Below are positions 12,780 through 24,197 of a stretch of DNA of 64,000 bases, piece after piece; the stretch's first letter is position 1; every line of letters starts with the position of its first letter. The notes under the pieces were generated by a model. It worked only from the letters and a program-made list of their open reading frames with translations. It did no database searches and was not told the DNA's origin. This DNA comes from Lytechinus pictus (lineage: Eukaryota > Echinodermata > Echinoidea > Temnopleuroida > Toxopneustidae), in contig NC_087254.1 of NCBI RefSeq assembly GCF_037042905.1, forward strand, positions 11,641,103-11,705,102. Direction: 5' to 3'. The translations under genes and the position numbers were made by a program.

Positions 12780-14373
12780 AAGGCGCTATATCAAATGACA
12801 TTAGGATTGGATTGGATTGTGCTTACAAGCCGTCCTGTTGCTGCACTGGCATCGCTTTTTGGCGCCATCAATCATCTGTTAAATTCACATTAATCCACAA
12901 AAATCAGTGCCGATATTGAGTTATTATTGTCTTTTTTCATGATAATCGTAAAGGGGGTTAGAGAAAAGTGTAGACCTACCACCTAGTTCACGTATTGACA
13001 AATCGGATGAAGTTTCCCCATTCAAGATGTTACCATTGAGCCAAGATTTCTAACCGAAGAAATATTTGAGGGGATATACCTGTTAAATTCAAATGGAATT
13101 TCATATGAACGCTGTCATCCGGGAGAGGGGGTGGGGAGAGAAAAGTGGAAATGATTTTAAAATGTTCCATATAATAGATTCGGCATTTCTATAAGCACGC
13201 AGAAATCAAAGGTGACTCGTGTCACGTTAAGCAGGTCTAACCATATTTCTGCTACTAATCATTATTATTTATAAGGAAATAGCATTTTAGTGCAATATGT
13301 AATTTAAGCATCATCTCTCGTGAGCTTGTTGATTTCATATTCTTGTCACATCATTATTTGGTTTTCAATTCTAAAGTATTGAAAATCTCTTCCTCTATCC
13401 CTCGGAAACGACATACTCGTGAAATGAAGTTACATTTTGTATTATGTTGTACGTAATATTTAGAGCCCAAATACATTTTTTTTTAATTCTCAATAAGACA
13501 CAATTTTTCATTCTTAGCACCGATTTAAACAACACTGCCAGCTTATGTACATTTTTAATGCAATATTTCTATTAGAATAGTCATATTTATTGTGTGTTAT
13601 TTGTGATATGTACTATTTCGGGTCTTGTGGAGTATACGACCCCTTTTCAAATCTGACGCTGAATCCTGATGAGTTTTAAGCACGAACTCACTACATGCAC
13701 CCGCCCGTCATACCAACCCTGTGTATCAAAACATAGGTTTCCGGTGTCAGCTCATTCTCTTCTGGGGCTTAGTGGGGTTTACCCCACCCCCTTCTTTTAA
13801 GTGCAAGTTTTAACTTATTTTTCATTATAAATGTAATCATTACAATGCCTTGGCTAGTTTTTATTATAAATGTTATATGACATTACCTTCAACCTTGATG
13901 TTATAGAGCTTATCTGGTCCCCAATCATGATGCCACTCCATTCATAGTAAGACGATCTCACTCCTTTTTTAGTGTGATTTGAATATTTTGAGTGTGGATT
14001 TTACCTCTTTTTTTTGGGGGGGGGGGGCAAAAGTGTTTAAAAAGATGCACAATTCACTCCAAAAGGAGTGTTCCCAGGTATCACATGACCTATAGTACAA
14101 GAACCTTGTTGGTTTTAGATTTTTGTCTAGAGTTCATCGGTGATATACCCAGCGGCAGATCAAGAATTTACCAGCAAGTGATGGGGTACAATTAAATCGC
14201 GCCAACTTTTTAAGAAACTTTGTGATAAGCAAGAAAAAAAATATTATTTCGATTTCAATTTCATCATGGGTTATGATTGGAGTGAAGAACCTTTTTGCCT
14301 TTATTTTTTAAAACTTTTTTTTCTATTATCTTGAAAAAGGAAATCAAATTCCCCCTGAATCCGCGGGTTATTT
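12780..14373. other. Intergenic, no gene recognised
   Basis: This is AT-rich single-copy-looking DNA with no domain-bearing frame and no complete element. Poly-T/poly-G runs near 14010-14030 resemble the edges of the poly-C MITE family. Confidence 0.5.
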
Positions 14374-14623
14374 CACTGGCGGATCCGGGGGGGGCAGCCG
14401 GCCCGTGCCCCCCCCCCCCTTGAGACCCATAATCCAAATTTGTAATATTAAAATACCGTGTTTACCCAAGTGTGCGCCCCTCCCCCTTGAAAGTGAGGAC
14501 TTTTTTTTTTTTGCTTGTCAAGTTTTCCACGGACGAAATGACCTTCAATTTTAGTGGAAAACCTTTTTTTTTCATCGGGAAATTGTGCCCCCTCCACTTT
14601 TGAAAATCCCGAATCCGCCCCTG
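14374..14623. mobile_element. hAT-type MITE with 8-bp duplication
   Basis: The left end cactggcggatccgg and right end gaatccgcccctg are inverse partners. They are flanked by ggttattt (14366-14373) and ggttactt (14624-14631), which match at 7 of 8 bases. Poly-C runs lie inside. The cagtggcgga-type terminus is typical of hAT elements. Confidence 0.75.
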
Positions 14624-14631
14624 GGTTACTT

Positions 14632-15536
14632 CACAAAAGGAAGTATTCGCAAACACTACGCAGGCGCTATCTATTAGGCAGAGAATCTTTTGATTCTGGA
14701 TACTATTGTTCGTCTGGTCTGAAGCTTCGGATGATCTGCTGTCCCGCGACGGTCCACCAACTTGTGACAAAAACCTCTCACCTGTCCATTGTGATTTTGA
14801 CTTGCATTTTCAAAGGAATTGATGCGTTGTAGAATGCGTCTGCGTAGTGGGTGCAAAGACCGGCAAAGGCTCACTGACGATGCACTCGCGTACTTTCTTT
14901 TAGATTTGAAATCACTGGATTTGTCACGTTGATTAAAGCAATCAATCAAAATAGGCGTCTGTATTGAGCTCGAGTCATTATTAGTATCGATTTGTACAGG
15001 GACGTGCATGCATGTCCCCCCAGAAAAGAGATGGTAGCTGTAAAAAGAAAGATGGGGAGATAGAGAGCGAGGATTTGGTAGAGGGGGTGGGGTTTGGGGG
15101 AGTAAGTTTCTTTTAAACAAAATGACCGAAAGGGAGAAACAATTGCGAGGTGGATGAAGAAGGAAGATAAGACGAAAAAGAAGAAACTAAAAATTTAATT
15201 GACTTAAGGAAGAGAAAGTATGAACGAAGAAACTATTTTTAATATGGGACAGCGTAAAAAAAAAAAAGGAAATGAGGACCAACAGATGTAAAGAAAAGGT
15301 GACCACTGCATTGAATATAAAGGGAGAGAGTGAGTGCATGACTCTATGGGCAGACAGATATTTAACAGATTAAAGAAAGGGAAACCAACGGATAAGAGCG
15401 AAAAAGATAGTTAAACATTAATTAGATAGGGAACGAGTAAGCCCCAGTAAGCCCCTGAGAGGGGGTCGATGGAGAAAGATAAGAAAAGGTCGCACGGGAA
15501 GGCAACAGATATTAATTCGAGATGACCCATTCTCAT
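14632..15536. other. Intergenic, purine-rich part, no gene
   Basis: Open frames here up to 148 codons on the minus strand have no recognisable domain. The stretch 15100-15500 is strongly purine-rich on the + strand (many aaag, gaga tracts), which gives long artificial frames. Confidence 0.5.
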
Positions 15537-16318
15537 TTTGTCTCACCTGCATAGAGTGAGACTAAATGCGCCGCTTTTCCGACTGCGGCGGCGGCGTCAA
15601 CATCAAGGTTACGTTTTTGAAATTTCGTCATAACTTCGAAAGTATATGGACCTAGTTCATGAAACTTTGCCATAATCAAGTATTACTAAATATCCTATCT
15701 GAGTCACACGACCAAGGTCAAAGGTCATTTAGGGTTAATGAACTTTGACCAAGTTGGGGGTAATTGTTGAATTACCATCATAACTTTGAAAGTTTATGGA
15801 TCTGATTCATAAAACTTGGACATAAGAGTAATCAAGTATCACTGAACATCCTGTGCGGGTTTTAGGTCACATGACGAAGGTAAAAGGTCATTTAAGGTCA
15901 ATGAGCTTTGACCATGTTGGGGGTATTGTTGAATTACCATCATAACTCTGAAAGTGTATGGATCTAGTTTATAAAATTTTGACATAAGAGTAATCAAGTA
16001 TCACTTAACATCTCGTGCGAGTTTCAGATCACATGACCAAAGTCAAAGGTCATTTAAGGTCAATGAATTTTGGCCATGTTGGAGGTAATTATTAAATTGC
16101 TGTCATAACTTTCAAAGTTTATGGACATTGGGGTAATCTAGTATCACTGACAAGTCTTAGGCCACATGATTAAGGTCAAATATCATTTAGGGTCAATTAA
16201 CGTAGTATTGTATCGTTATATGAATGGTGTTTTTTGTGAATAATTATTTTCTAGTAGTTTTCAAAGTCAGTACTGCTAATATTAATCGCGTAATGCAGGC
16301 GAGACTGCCAGAGGCTAG
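15537..16318 (+). repeat. DR1-bearing fold-end repeat, copy A
   Basis: Copy A starts with gtctcacctgc (15540-15550) and a cggcggcggcgtc segment. Next come about four diverged tandem units containing cataactttgaaagtttatgg, gtcacatgaccaaggtcaaa and caatgaactttg. It ends with gcaggcgagactgccagagg. The first unit holds a perfect AGGTCA-A-AGGTCA (15715-15727); later units have mutated versions. It has no coding capacity. See copies B (40774), C (45182), D (49353) and E (55690). Confidence 0.85.
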
Positions 16319-16669
16319 TTTTATTTGTGTATGGCTGATTGACAAAGTGTATGAATATGATTGTTCATCTAACACTGATTCTATTTTTGGTAATTACTGA
16401 ACTTCCTTTTCCCAAATTGAGAAGAAATGTCTACAACTTTGGAACTATATTTTGACTGGCGGAAGGATTAGAGCTGTTTTACTATTTCAGGTGATAAATT
16501 TGATCCCTCAGGAGATGCCTTTATAAATGCCGATTTATTTTTTTAATGAGCCGGTCGAGCATAGGTCCATGGGTCGAGGGACCCTATTCTGGTCAGATAT
16601 GGATTGTCAGATATCCTATTAACTGGTAGTAAACATTCGACCCCCGAATTTCATCCTTATTTTTAATAA

Positions 16670-16915
16670 TGATAATAAATAATAATAACTCTTATTTACC
16701 CAGGGTAGCCACTCTCAGCTGTAAGCTGTTCTTCCAGCGGGCCCTGCATAACATAATATGTTATTACCCTTCTCCATTCTCATACGTCGAGCGCCTGACA
16801 AGAAGGCAGAAGGTCCCATTTTTTAAGTCTTTGGTATGACTCGGCCGGGGATCGAAACCACGACCACCCGTTCATGAGGCGGGCGCTCTACCACAGAGCC
16901 ACCATGTCCGGTTCA
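16670..16915 (-). mobile_element. tRNA-derived SINE
   Basis: On the minus strand the head looks like a tRNA: box A region tggctctgtggtagagcgc, an anticodon-like stem with cctcatgaacgggtgg, and box B ggtttcgatcc. It is followed by a non-tRNA body and an AT-rich (aataat) tail near 16670. The body and A/T tail show it is a retroposed SINE and not a functional tRNA gene. Internal RNA polymerase III promoter boxes appear intact. Confidence 0.75.
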
Positions 16916-17620
16916 TTAATGATTTTTTTAAGTGCCACTTTAACACACGAGTCTATGGGATATGTTTAAGGCCCGTGGACGCAAAAGCCAGCTGATGGGC
17001 CATGTCAGTAATTATTCCATAGATGACTGTAAAAAAAAAAAAATCAGGGATCCCTCGGAGTGATAGCTAGATAACAACCAATGGACAGATTTTATTAAGC
17101 ATCGAAGAGTGAAAACAGGAAAAAAAAGTTTTTTATTTGCCTTAATTTTTCAACTTCTTTATTTCTCTCCGATATTTCTTCATCGATTTATGAATTTTCA
17201 ATCAACCAGGATTAATTTTCTTCTAATTATGAATTTTGAATTAGTTGTGAAGTTATAGCTTTGTTATTTACAACCAATTTTGATTAAATATTCAGCGTTA
17301 AGTTTGTTTTGATTTTCTCTTTTTATTCAAATAAAATTTTCGTTGGGGGAATTTGCCCCTCTTTAGTTGAATTAATAGGACATCAATTTCATTATATACC
17401 GGGATAGCGTACAGAAGGGGGGCTTGGCGACATGGACTCCCAACATTCTTACGACCAAGAAAAAAAAAGGAGAAAAAGAATAGGGCCTGGGGAATAAATA
17501 TCTTCATATCATTTTCTGAATATCAAAGTCTATCACAAAATTAGATTTTTTCTGTTTTTTAGAAGGGATAAATCTTCTTTTTTTTTTGGGGGGGGGGGCT
17601 GATTACGCTACTGACGGGAA
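16916..17620. other. Intergenic, no gene recognised
   Basis: AT-rich DNA with no supported gene. A T/G homopolymer run near 17577-17600 followed by ctgattacgctactgacggg may be an edge of a poly-C hAT MITE. Confidence 0.4.
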
Positions 17621-18350
17621 TCAAACTTGATGCCAGATAACTCTCTGTGACATCGTCTCCAACATTGATTACTGTATTACATCTTGGGGAAGCAGTGCAA
17701 AAATACATTTAGATAAGATACAAAAACTTCAAAATAAATATGCCAGAATGCTTTTGAAAAAAGATTATAATACATCACAAATTTCTTTGTTGCAGTCACT
17801 GAAGTGGCAATCAATAGATCAGCGTATAAAATATCAGTATTGTGTTCTTGTATATAAAATAATGAATGATTTAGTTCCAAATTATTTAAAACCTTTAGTA
17901 TGTAAACGGCCCGTGAAATACAGGACACGGTATTCTTTACGATGCCCCCTTCAGCTTCCCAAAGCTAGAATTGAACATAAAAGAAAATCTTTCGCATATG
18001 TCGGACCCAAATTATTTAATGCACTTCCTTCAAATTTACAAGTTTGTACCTCCTTATTAGTTTTTAAAAAATTATGCAAAGCCTTTCATACGAATTGATA
18101 AAGAGCGAAATGATATTCCTTTGATTTACAATGCTATGTATGTTTAAATTGTAACTTCCCACTCTATATTTTGGTGTTAATTGTTTCTGATGTTTTTAGA
18201 TATTTTGTATTTTGTATTTTTGATGTTGTTTGTTGTTGTTGTTCATAGTTATCTTGACATGTATTTTAAACTGCAGGGCGCCTTTGTAAAGCAGTTTTAA
18301 GAACTGAACAGGCCTACCCTGCAGTATAGAATAAATAAAACAAAATAAAT
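17621..18350 (+). mobile_element. LINE 3' fragment (end of reverse transcriptase ORF)
   Basis: The + strand encodes the last part of a Jockey/CR1-type LINE protein. The region around 17650-17750 resembles the SYLDYC...WG motif and carries frameshifts. The frame 17748-18098 holds KLQNKYAR-like sequence, YCVLVYKIMNDLVPNYL and a terminal FKKLCKAFH. A 3' UTR follows and ends in (aataaa)n near 18330-18355. It is a typical 5'-truncated insertion without the catalytic domain. Confidence 0.8.
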
Positions 18351-18729
18351 AAATAAACCAAAGCTATTGCGTTATCACCAATTGGTTCCCCGGGTTGGTT
18401 CCATCCTGTGAAACATTACCAAAATACTTGATAAATATTATTATTATAATCTATCGCTTTGTATTTTGCTGTTTTGGATTTATTTACCGGCGTATCACGC
18501 AAAAGCATTTGCTTCTAAGACCTTTACGCCTTCTTCTACTTGTATATGAAACTGATTTTTGTATGAATTTATGTTTACAAAAATGTAGAAATTTGTGAAA
18601 TGGAAGAAATAAATGTTTATTTGAATGGAATATGTTTATTTGATTTTTTTTTTTTGGGGGGGGCAAAACAATATCGTGAGGGACTTCCTTAACATGCATT
18701 AGAAACAAATTTCAGTATCATGCATGTTT

Positions 18730-19085
18730 GATTTTGCTCTTTCTATTCGAATTGACCTATCTCTTTATACATTTGTTTGTCAATTCAAAAACATTTTGTC
18801 AATTTATTTATTTATTTATTATATGTTACAAGTCTGCAGAGTGTAATGGAGGTGTGTGTGTGGGTTTGGGTGCTTCTGTGTGTTTGTGTGTTTCTGATGA
18901 GGATTGGGATTTTTAAAGGTTTATTTCTTGTATATTTTGCATATTATGTACTTTATAATTTGTATGTATTTTGATTAACAGGGCCCAATTGCAAACCAGC
19001 TTTTTATCTTTGTTAATGTTTTTATCGTGTATAGCTGAATTGGTTACCCTGTATAAAGATGTGAAATAAATAAATAAAAATAAAA
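18730..19085 (+). mobile_element. Probable LINE 3' UTR remnant
   Basis: The stretch ends in ggttaccctgtataaagatg followed by (aataaa)n, which parallels the tail of the LINE fragment at 17621-18350. A GT-rich segment (18850-18895) lies inside. No protein-coding part is retained, so the assignment rests on the tail alone. Confidence 0.5.
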
Positions 19086-19359
19086 ATATAGTGATCAGTG
19101 AGGCGTAATTCGACATTCCCGCAAATATGTTTTTTATTATTCTATTACAGCCACCTCTCTGATCTATATAATAATAAAGAGTGAGAGAGAGAGATATAGT
19201 CAGACGACAAAAATGACGGGGAAAATGGTGTGCGGGAAATAAAATTGACACAATATTGATTCTTTATGGAAAAATACAATTCGAAAATGTTCGTATTGTA
19301 TTTGTTCAAATTTTGTCAGTATTTATAAAGATTGTGGACCTGACCCATTCGACTATATA

Positions 19360-20177
19360 CAGTGCGTCCCAGAAAAAACGAAACCGAGATTTAGCGATGG
19401 TTTATCATAACTTAATCATAAATAAAATAGACAAATGACCTACCATTGTAAAGCTTAGAATCTCCTCTTTCATCTGGTATCACTTTGATTATTCCTCATT
19501 CACGCATGATTGAGCAAAAACAATTCGAAGAAAGGATGCCAAAAACTCATTTGGCGGGGGGTATCTGAATTTCAAAAAGAAAATCATATGACTAAAAAGT
19601 TCAATATCTTCTCTATTCTTTGATACCTAAATCACAGAAAATGGTCAAGTACTAAAAAGTTATGATCCCTCGAAACAATGCTTGTATTTCCATAATTTCA
19701 TTAAATAAACGTATTTTCACCGGTTTCCCACTGAAGCTATCGCACGGTAACAAAAGACTTAATGCATGGCTGATCGTCAACAAAACGGAGTGTCGAGTGA
19801 GTTTGAACGCTAGCCTGTAAAACCTCTTCATTTTATGAAATTATTGAAATTCAAGCCTTATTTCAAATAACCAGAACTTTGTTATTTCTTGACCATTTTC
19901 TGTAATTGAGGTATCAAATTAAAGAACAGATATTGACATTTTTAAAAATGTGGTTTTCTTTTTAAAACCCAGATACGGCCCACCAAGTGACTTTTTGGTA
20001 TCCCCTTTTCAAATTGTTTTTGCTCACTCATGCGTGAATGAGAAATAATCTAAATAATTTCAGATGAAAGAGGGGATTCTAAGCTTTAAAATGGTAGGTC
20101 ATTTGTCTGTTGTATTTGCGATTAAGTTATGATAAATCATCGATAAATCTCGGTTTCGTTTTTTGTGGGACGCACTG
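19360..20177. mobile_element. Long fold-back MITE, TA duplication
   Basis: The ends cagtgcgtcccagaaaaaac and its inverse (ttttgtgggacgcactg) are flanked by TA. The inverted arms run about 240 bases each (19360-19610 and 19930-20177) and match over most of their length, including the cctaccattgtaaagctta block. The centre is unique and non-coding. The TA duplication and cagtg terminus suggest mobilisation by a Tc1/mariner-class transposase. Confidence 0.85.
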
Positions 20178-20592
20178 TATAAAACCAAAATGGCATAATA
20201 TTCACATGAAAAAAAAAGATAATAGTACCTACTTTTTAGAAAATCATAAAGGATAGTGGGTTTTGTACAGGTTTTTAGCTATTACTGCCTCTGATTTCAA
20301 CCAAAACTCGATGAAAATGGAACTGAGAAGGTAAGCTTGTTTTTAGGTAAAATATAACCATGTGGGGAATAGAAATAAGGTTATGTTGATTTAATATGTT
20401 TAAAGAGTCATTATTCTTCTTCAAATTGACATAATCATTCGCCCGAATCATTCATTCATTAAAAAATATGATGAGGTTAGGTGACACGACATTAACTGCG
20501 ATAATTGCCCCGGGTTTTATTTCGTTTACGATAAGCTTAGGGTTGCAATATGGTTTTGTCCTTATAGATTTAGGGTTAGGTTTCGGATAGGG

Positions 20593-21717
20593 CAGTGCTT
20601 CTCAACCTTTTTTCACTCGAGGACCACTTTTAACTCTCTGATTTTTTTCGAGGCCGGAGGCCCACCTACCAAAATTTTGAGAAAGCGATATGACTGCTTG
20701 TCTCGACTCAAAGATGCACAATTATTATGATGAAGACATTATAACGTGAATTTATGATCTTCTGCAGCAGCAGTGGTGTAATGGGCCAACAATTTAAGGG
20801 GGCTTATATGGTGTATTGTGTACAAATGTTGCAAGTGAGCTAAACATTTGACATTTTTATTACAAAAATCCAAGTTTGTTAAAGATTTTGACATAAATGT
20901 TCAGAAAATATTTCACATTTCACCCTTATCCCTTTTCTTTTCTTTCTTAACTCTTTATTTTTCTTGGTCCTGAAATATATAAAGATATATATATATATAT
21001 ATTGGGGAACCCACCCCCCACCCCCCCCCCCCCCTCCTCCCCCAACTGCACGCCAGTGTTCTGCTCTGAATTCAATCCAGCTTTTTTCCTTTCGAAACAC
21101 TCCTGAAGTTTTTCCTGCACTCTTCGGATGTTTTGTGTTTAGGTGTCTCTGAAGTTTTGGTGGTATAAGCGCCTCATTTGACAATACTTCAGCACATTCG
21201 ACACATATTGCTTTTGGTTTTGCACCACTGCCAGTCATGATGAATTCAAATTTAATGTACTCAGGGTCATATATTCTTACAGTTCTATTCTGAGACTTTT
21301 CAACAGTAGATTTGTTTCCTCCCTTACCCTTTCGCTTTAAAACACGGTCCAGTTTGATGAAAGCATGTTTTGTGTAAGTTGAACATTAAGCTCTGAAGTG
21401 CATTCGAAACGAACAGTTTGAGAACTAACTGCATCTGCAAAGGTCCGGTAAATGGGTGACAATATTAACTGCATACACAATATGCAGGCCTGAGGTTCAC
21501 ATCAAAGTTAGATTGAAACCATCATACAATGAACATGCACGTATATTGCAATATACATGTACATGATCCGCGTGCCAATGCTTTGTTGGGCCCACAAAGA
21601 CCGATCAAATATAACATTTTCGATCATGAAATAGTACATGTGAAATATACTATAGTTTTCCCCTATTTGTTTTTCTTTTTCTGGAGCTTCTCGCGGCCCA
21701 CCGGTTGAGAAGCGCTA
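20593..21717 (-). mobile_element. hAT deletion derivative with BED-finger remnant
   Basis: The left end is cagtgcttctcaacc and the right end is ggttgagaagcgcta, inverse of each other. They are bordered by ggataggg (20585-20592) and agataggg (21718-21725), 7 of 8 matching, as expected of hAT transposons. A minus-strand frame inside codes for a BED-type zinc finger. Most of the transposase is missing, so the copy is not autonomous. A (TA)n and a poly-C tract lie near 20980-21040. Confidence 0.85.
20879..21238 (-). pseudogene. hAT transposase N-terminal fragment (BED zinc finger)
   Basis: The first 45 residues read as a BED-type finger: CVECAEVLSNEA, a PPKLQRHL block and NTKHP, giving the Cys-x2-Cys and His-x4-His ligand pattern. 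These fingers bind transposon ends in hAT transposases and in domesticated ZBED5/FAM200-type proteins. After residue 70 the frame runs into poly-G-encoded glycines and microsatellite sequence and is meaningless. No catalytic RNase H-like core or hAT dimerisation domain was found. Confidence 0.75.
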
Positions 21718-21725
21718 AGATAGGG

Positions 21726-22470
21726 TGTAGTGTTTAATACGGGGTTGAAGTTTGTTATTCCATGTGGAATTTACAGCGGAGCGATTTTTTTTTAATAGGT
21801 GAAATCATGAATTTGTGTTTTCATACCTCGGGTCCCCAATATAATGCTCCGATGAGCTGCCTATATCATGTATATTGTGTATGATAAATACGCCATAGTC
21901 TGCAGGCACAGACCCTAAGTTTTCGCGATTCGAAAAGTGTATAAAGCAGAGTCTGAAGAAGTGAGACTAGATTCACTTTGCACTGTGGCTAGCGATTTGA
22001 CACAGTTTGTTTGGCGTCGAGCTCTTCACTCTAGACATCGTATACTGTAGTAATTGGTTAAATTGTCAAAGTTGAGTCTGTGCTCGTAGACTAAATACGC
22101 CCAGTGACTTCTTGTGGGAATACCAGAGACAGAAAGTAGTAAAAGATCTATTCGCCAGGTATGTGCCAGGTGCGTGGAATTTGGGGATTCCCCCTCTGTA
22201 GAAAGTCCCCCATTGCGACATATTGGTAGGATCATAGGCCGATTTAAGGTAATATTTCACCTGCGTTTGCGTCATTTTGCTTCAGTCGTTGACAGATCGA
22301 AAGATGAATTGCATTTATCTACCAGAAAGATAATCAAGGTTATATTGTTTCATCCGTTTTTATCATTCCTGTCCTTGTTCTGTCAAAATATCGGAAGGGT
22401 AAGTCTGGTTTCAGTTTCAATACACCCGCACTATGTTCAGTCCCTTCAGGTTAAGATGTAATAACATTTA
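21726..22470. other. Intergenic, no gene recognised
   Basis: Frames of 69-115 codons overlap on both strands at 22026-22461 but carry no domain, and they end in microsatellite DNA. Nothing else is supported here. Confidence 0.45.
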
Positions 22471-22471
22471 T

Positions 22472-22617
22472 TTGGTGGTGGTGGCAGTGGCAGTGGTGGT
22501 GGTGGTGGTGGTGGTGGTGGTGGTGGCGGCGGCGGCGGTGGTGGTGTTGGTAGTAGTAGTAGAAGTAGTAGCAGTAGTAGTAGTAGTAGTAGTAGCAGTG
22601 TGTAGTATTAGTAGTAG
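22472..22617 (+). repeat. (GGT)n then (GTA)n microsatellite
   Basis: A (tgg)n run passes through (cgg)n into (gta)n. Open frames across it translate to poly-Val, poly-Thr or poly-His and are artefacts. The (GTA)n part continues at 23273 after an inserted element. Confidence 0.95.
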
Positions 22618-23273
22618 TACCCAGGACGAAAATCCAATTAAAACCAGTTGGATTTCCAACTGGTTTCAATTGGTTTCAATTATTAGTACACCACTAACCG
22701 TTACCAAATTACATCAAATACAAATACATATATTTGAAGATCTTTCATATATATACATACATTAAGAAAGTCTATTTTATCAATGCCCTTTACATTGGTA
22801 TTAATAAACATATAGCACTGCTTCTTTGTTGGCATGAGCAATATAGTTAGTGCAAATTCTAATTAATTTGTAACTAATTAAGTCATTCCAACTGGAATTT
22901 CCAATTGGATCCAGTTGGAAACCAATTAGTTTCAACTGGTTCCAGTTGAAACCCGTTGCCTCCAATTGGTTTCAACTGGAACCAATTGAAACCAGTTGCC
23001 TCCAATTGGATTCAACTGGTTTTAATAGGGAAATTGGAACAACTGGAACCAATTGAAACCAGTTGCCAACTGGTTGCTTAATTGGTTTCAACTGGAACCA
23101 ATTGAAACCAATTGCCAACTGGTTCCAGTTGCCCAATTGGTTTTAACTGGAACCAGTTGGCAACTGGTTTCAATTGGTTCCAGTTGTTCCAATTTCCCTA
23201 TTGAAACCAGTTGGCCAACTGGTTTCAATTGGTTTTGCTCGAATTGGTTTCAACTGGATTTTGGTCCTGGGTA
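22618..23273. mobile_element. TA-flanked MITE with palindromic CCAACTGGTT array
   Basis: Terminal inverted repeats are cccaggacgaaaatccaa and ttggattttggtcctggg, each bordered by TA. The interior, especially 22885-23255, is built from near-palindromic words: ccaactggtt, aaccagttgg, ccaattgg and aactggaaccaatt. These repeat in both orientations, so the whole can fold many ways. It splits the surrounding (GTA)n microsatellite, so it inserted into that array or the array grew around it. No coding capacity. Confidence 0.85.
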
Positions 23274-23687
23274 GTAGTTAGTAGTAGTAGTAGTATAGTA
23301 ATAGTAATATTGTAGTAGTAGTAGTATATTAGTAGTAGTAGTAGTAGTAGTAGTACATAGTAGTAGTAGTAGTAGTAGTAGTACATAGTAGTAGTAGTAG
23401 TAGTAGTACATAGTAGTAGTAGTAGTAGTAGTACATAGTAGTTGTAGTAGTAGTAGTTGTAGTAGTACTATTTGTAGTAGTAGTAGTAGTAGTGGTAGGC
23501 CTAGTAGTAGTAGGCCTAGTAGTAGAAGTAGGCCTAGAAGTACAGAAGTAGTAGTAGTAGTAGTTGTAGTAATAGTAGTAGTAGGCCTAGTAGCAGTAGT
23601 AGTAGTAGTAGGCCTAGTAGTAGTGGTAGTAATAGGCCTAGTGATACCTCCATGGTATAAGTAGTAGTAGTAGTAGTAGTAGCAGTA

Positions 23688-23744
<57 letters not shown>

Positions 23745-23762
23745 TAGTAGTGGTAGTAGAAG
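23273..23762 (+). repeat. (GTA)n microsatellite with AGGCCT interruptions
   Basis: About 490 bp of gta/tag triplets is interrupted by higher-order units such as gtagtagtacata and taggcctagtag. The regular recurrence of aggcct implies local unit expansion. Confidence 0.95.
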
Positions 23763-24197
23763 TACTAATATAGGCCGAGTAGTCTGGTAGTATCAAGAAA
23801 CATAGGCCTATATTACTGAAACATTACTAATTTAAAACAAAACATGCACACAGTCGTGTCACTTATGCGTTACATTTTCATTTTACCCAACCCAGACTAT
23901 TCGCATTCAAGATCATGATTCATGATCAAACAAATTATCAAATTAGTATTTCACAGTACGTGGTCCAATGAGTGAATTGGCTCATTACAACATCAAGTTC
24001 AAAGTCCGACCAGTTAGTCGCGGCACAAGGTTCCACAGGCTTCAAATGTGAGGTGACTAGTCACCTTGTGGAATCCAAATAGATTCATTTTTTTTAATTC
24101 AAATTTAATTTTGCAACCCATTATATTTGTCTTTCTTTCAAATTCAAAGTCTCGTGGATATTTTTGTAAATTCCGACTTTGACGTAGAACTGCTAGC
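23763..24197 (+). promoter_or_regulatory. Presumed promoter and 5' UTR of the ninjurin-like gene
   Basis: Single-copy-looking DNA directly precedes the first coding exon. It contains a perfect 16-bp palindrome, aggtgactagtcacct (24051-24066), nested in a looser ttccaca...tgtggaa inverted pair. No TATA element is convincing. Promoter status is inferred from position only. Confidence 0.4.

Noticed and set aside
14674-15120. Minus-strand 148-codon frame
   Set aside because: Low-complexity, Ser/Arg-rich translation of purine-rich DNA; no domain or conserved feature.
16840-16915. A functional tRNA gene on the minus strand
   Set aside because: It is joined to a SINE body with an AT-rich tail; the tRNA-like head is better explained as a SINE promoter.
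22451-22765. Frames giving poly-Val, poly-Thr, poly-His or poly-Tyr proteins
   Set aside because: They are translations of (GGT)n and (GTA)n microsatellite DNA in different frames.
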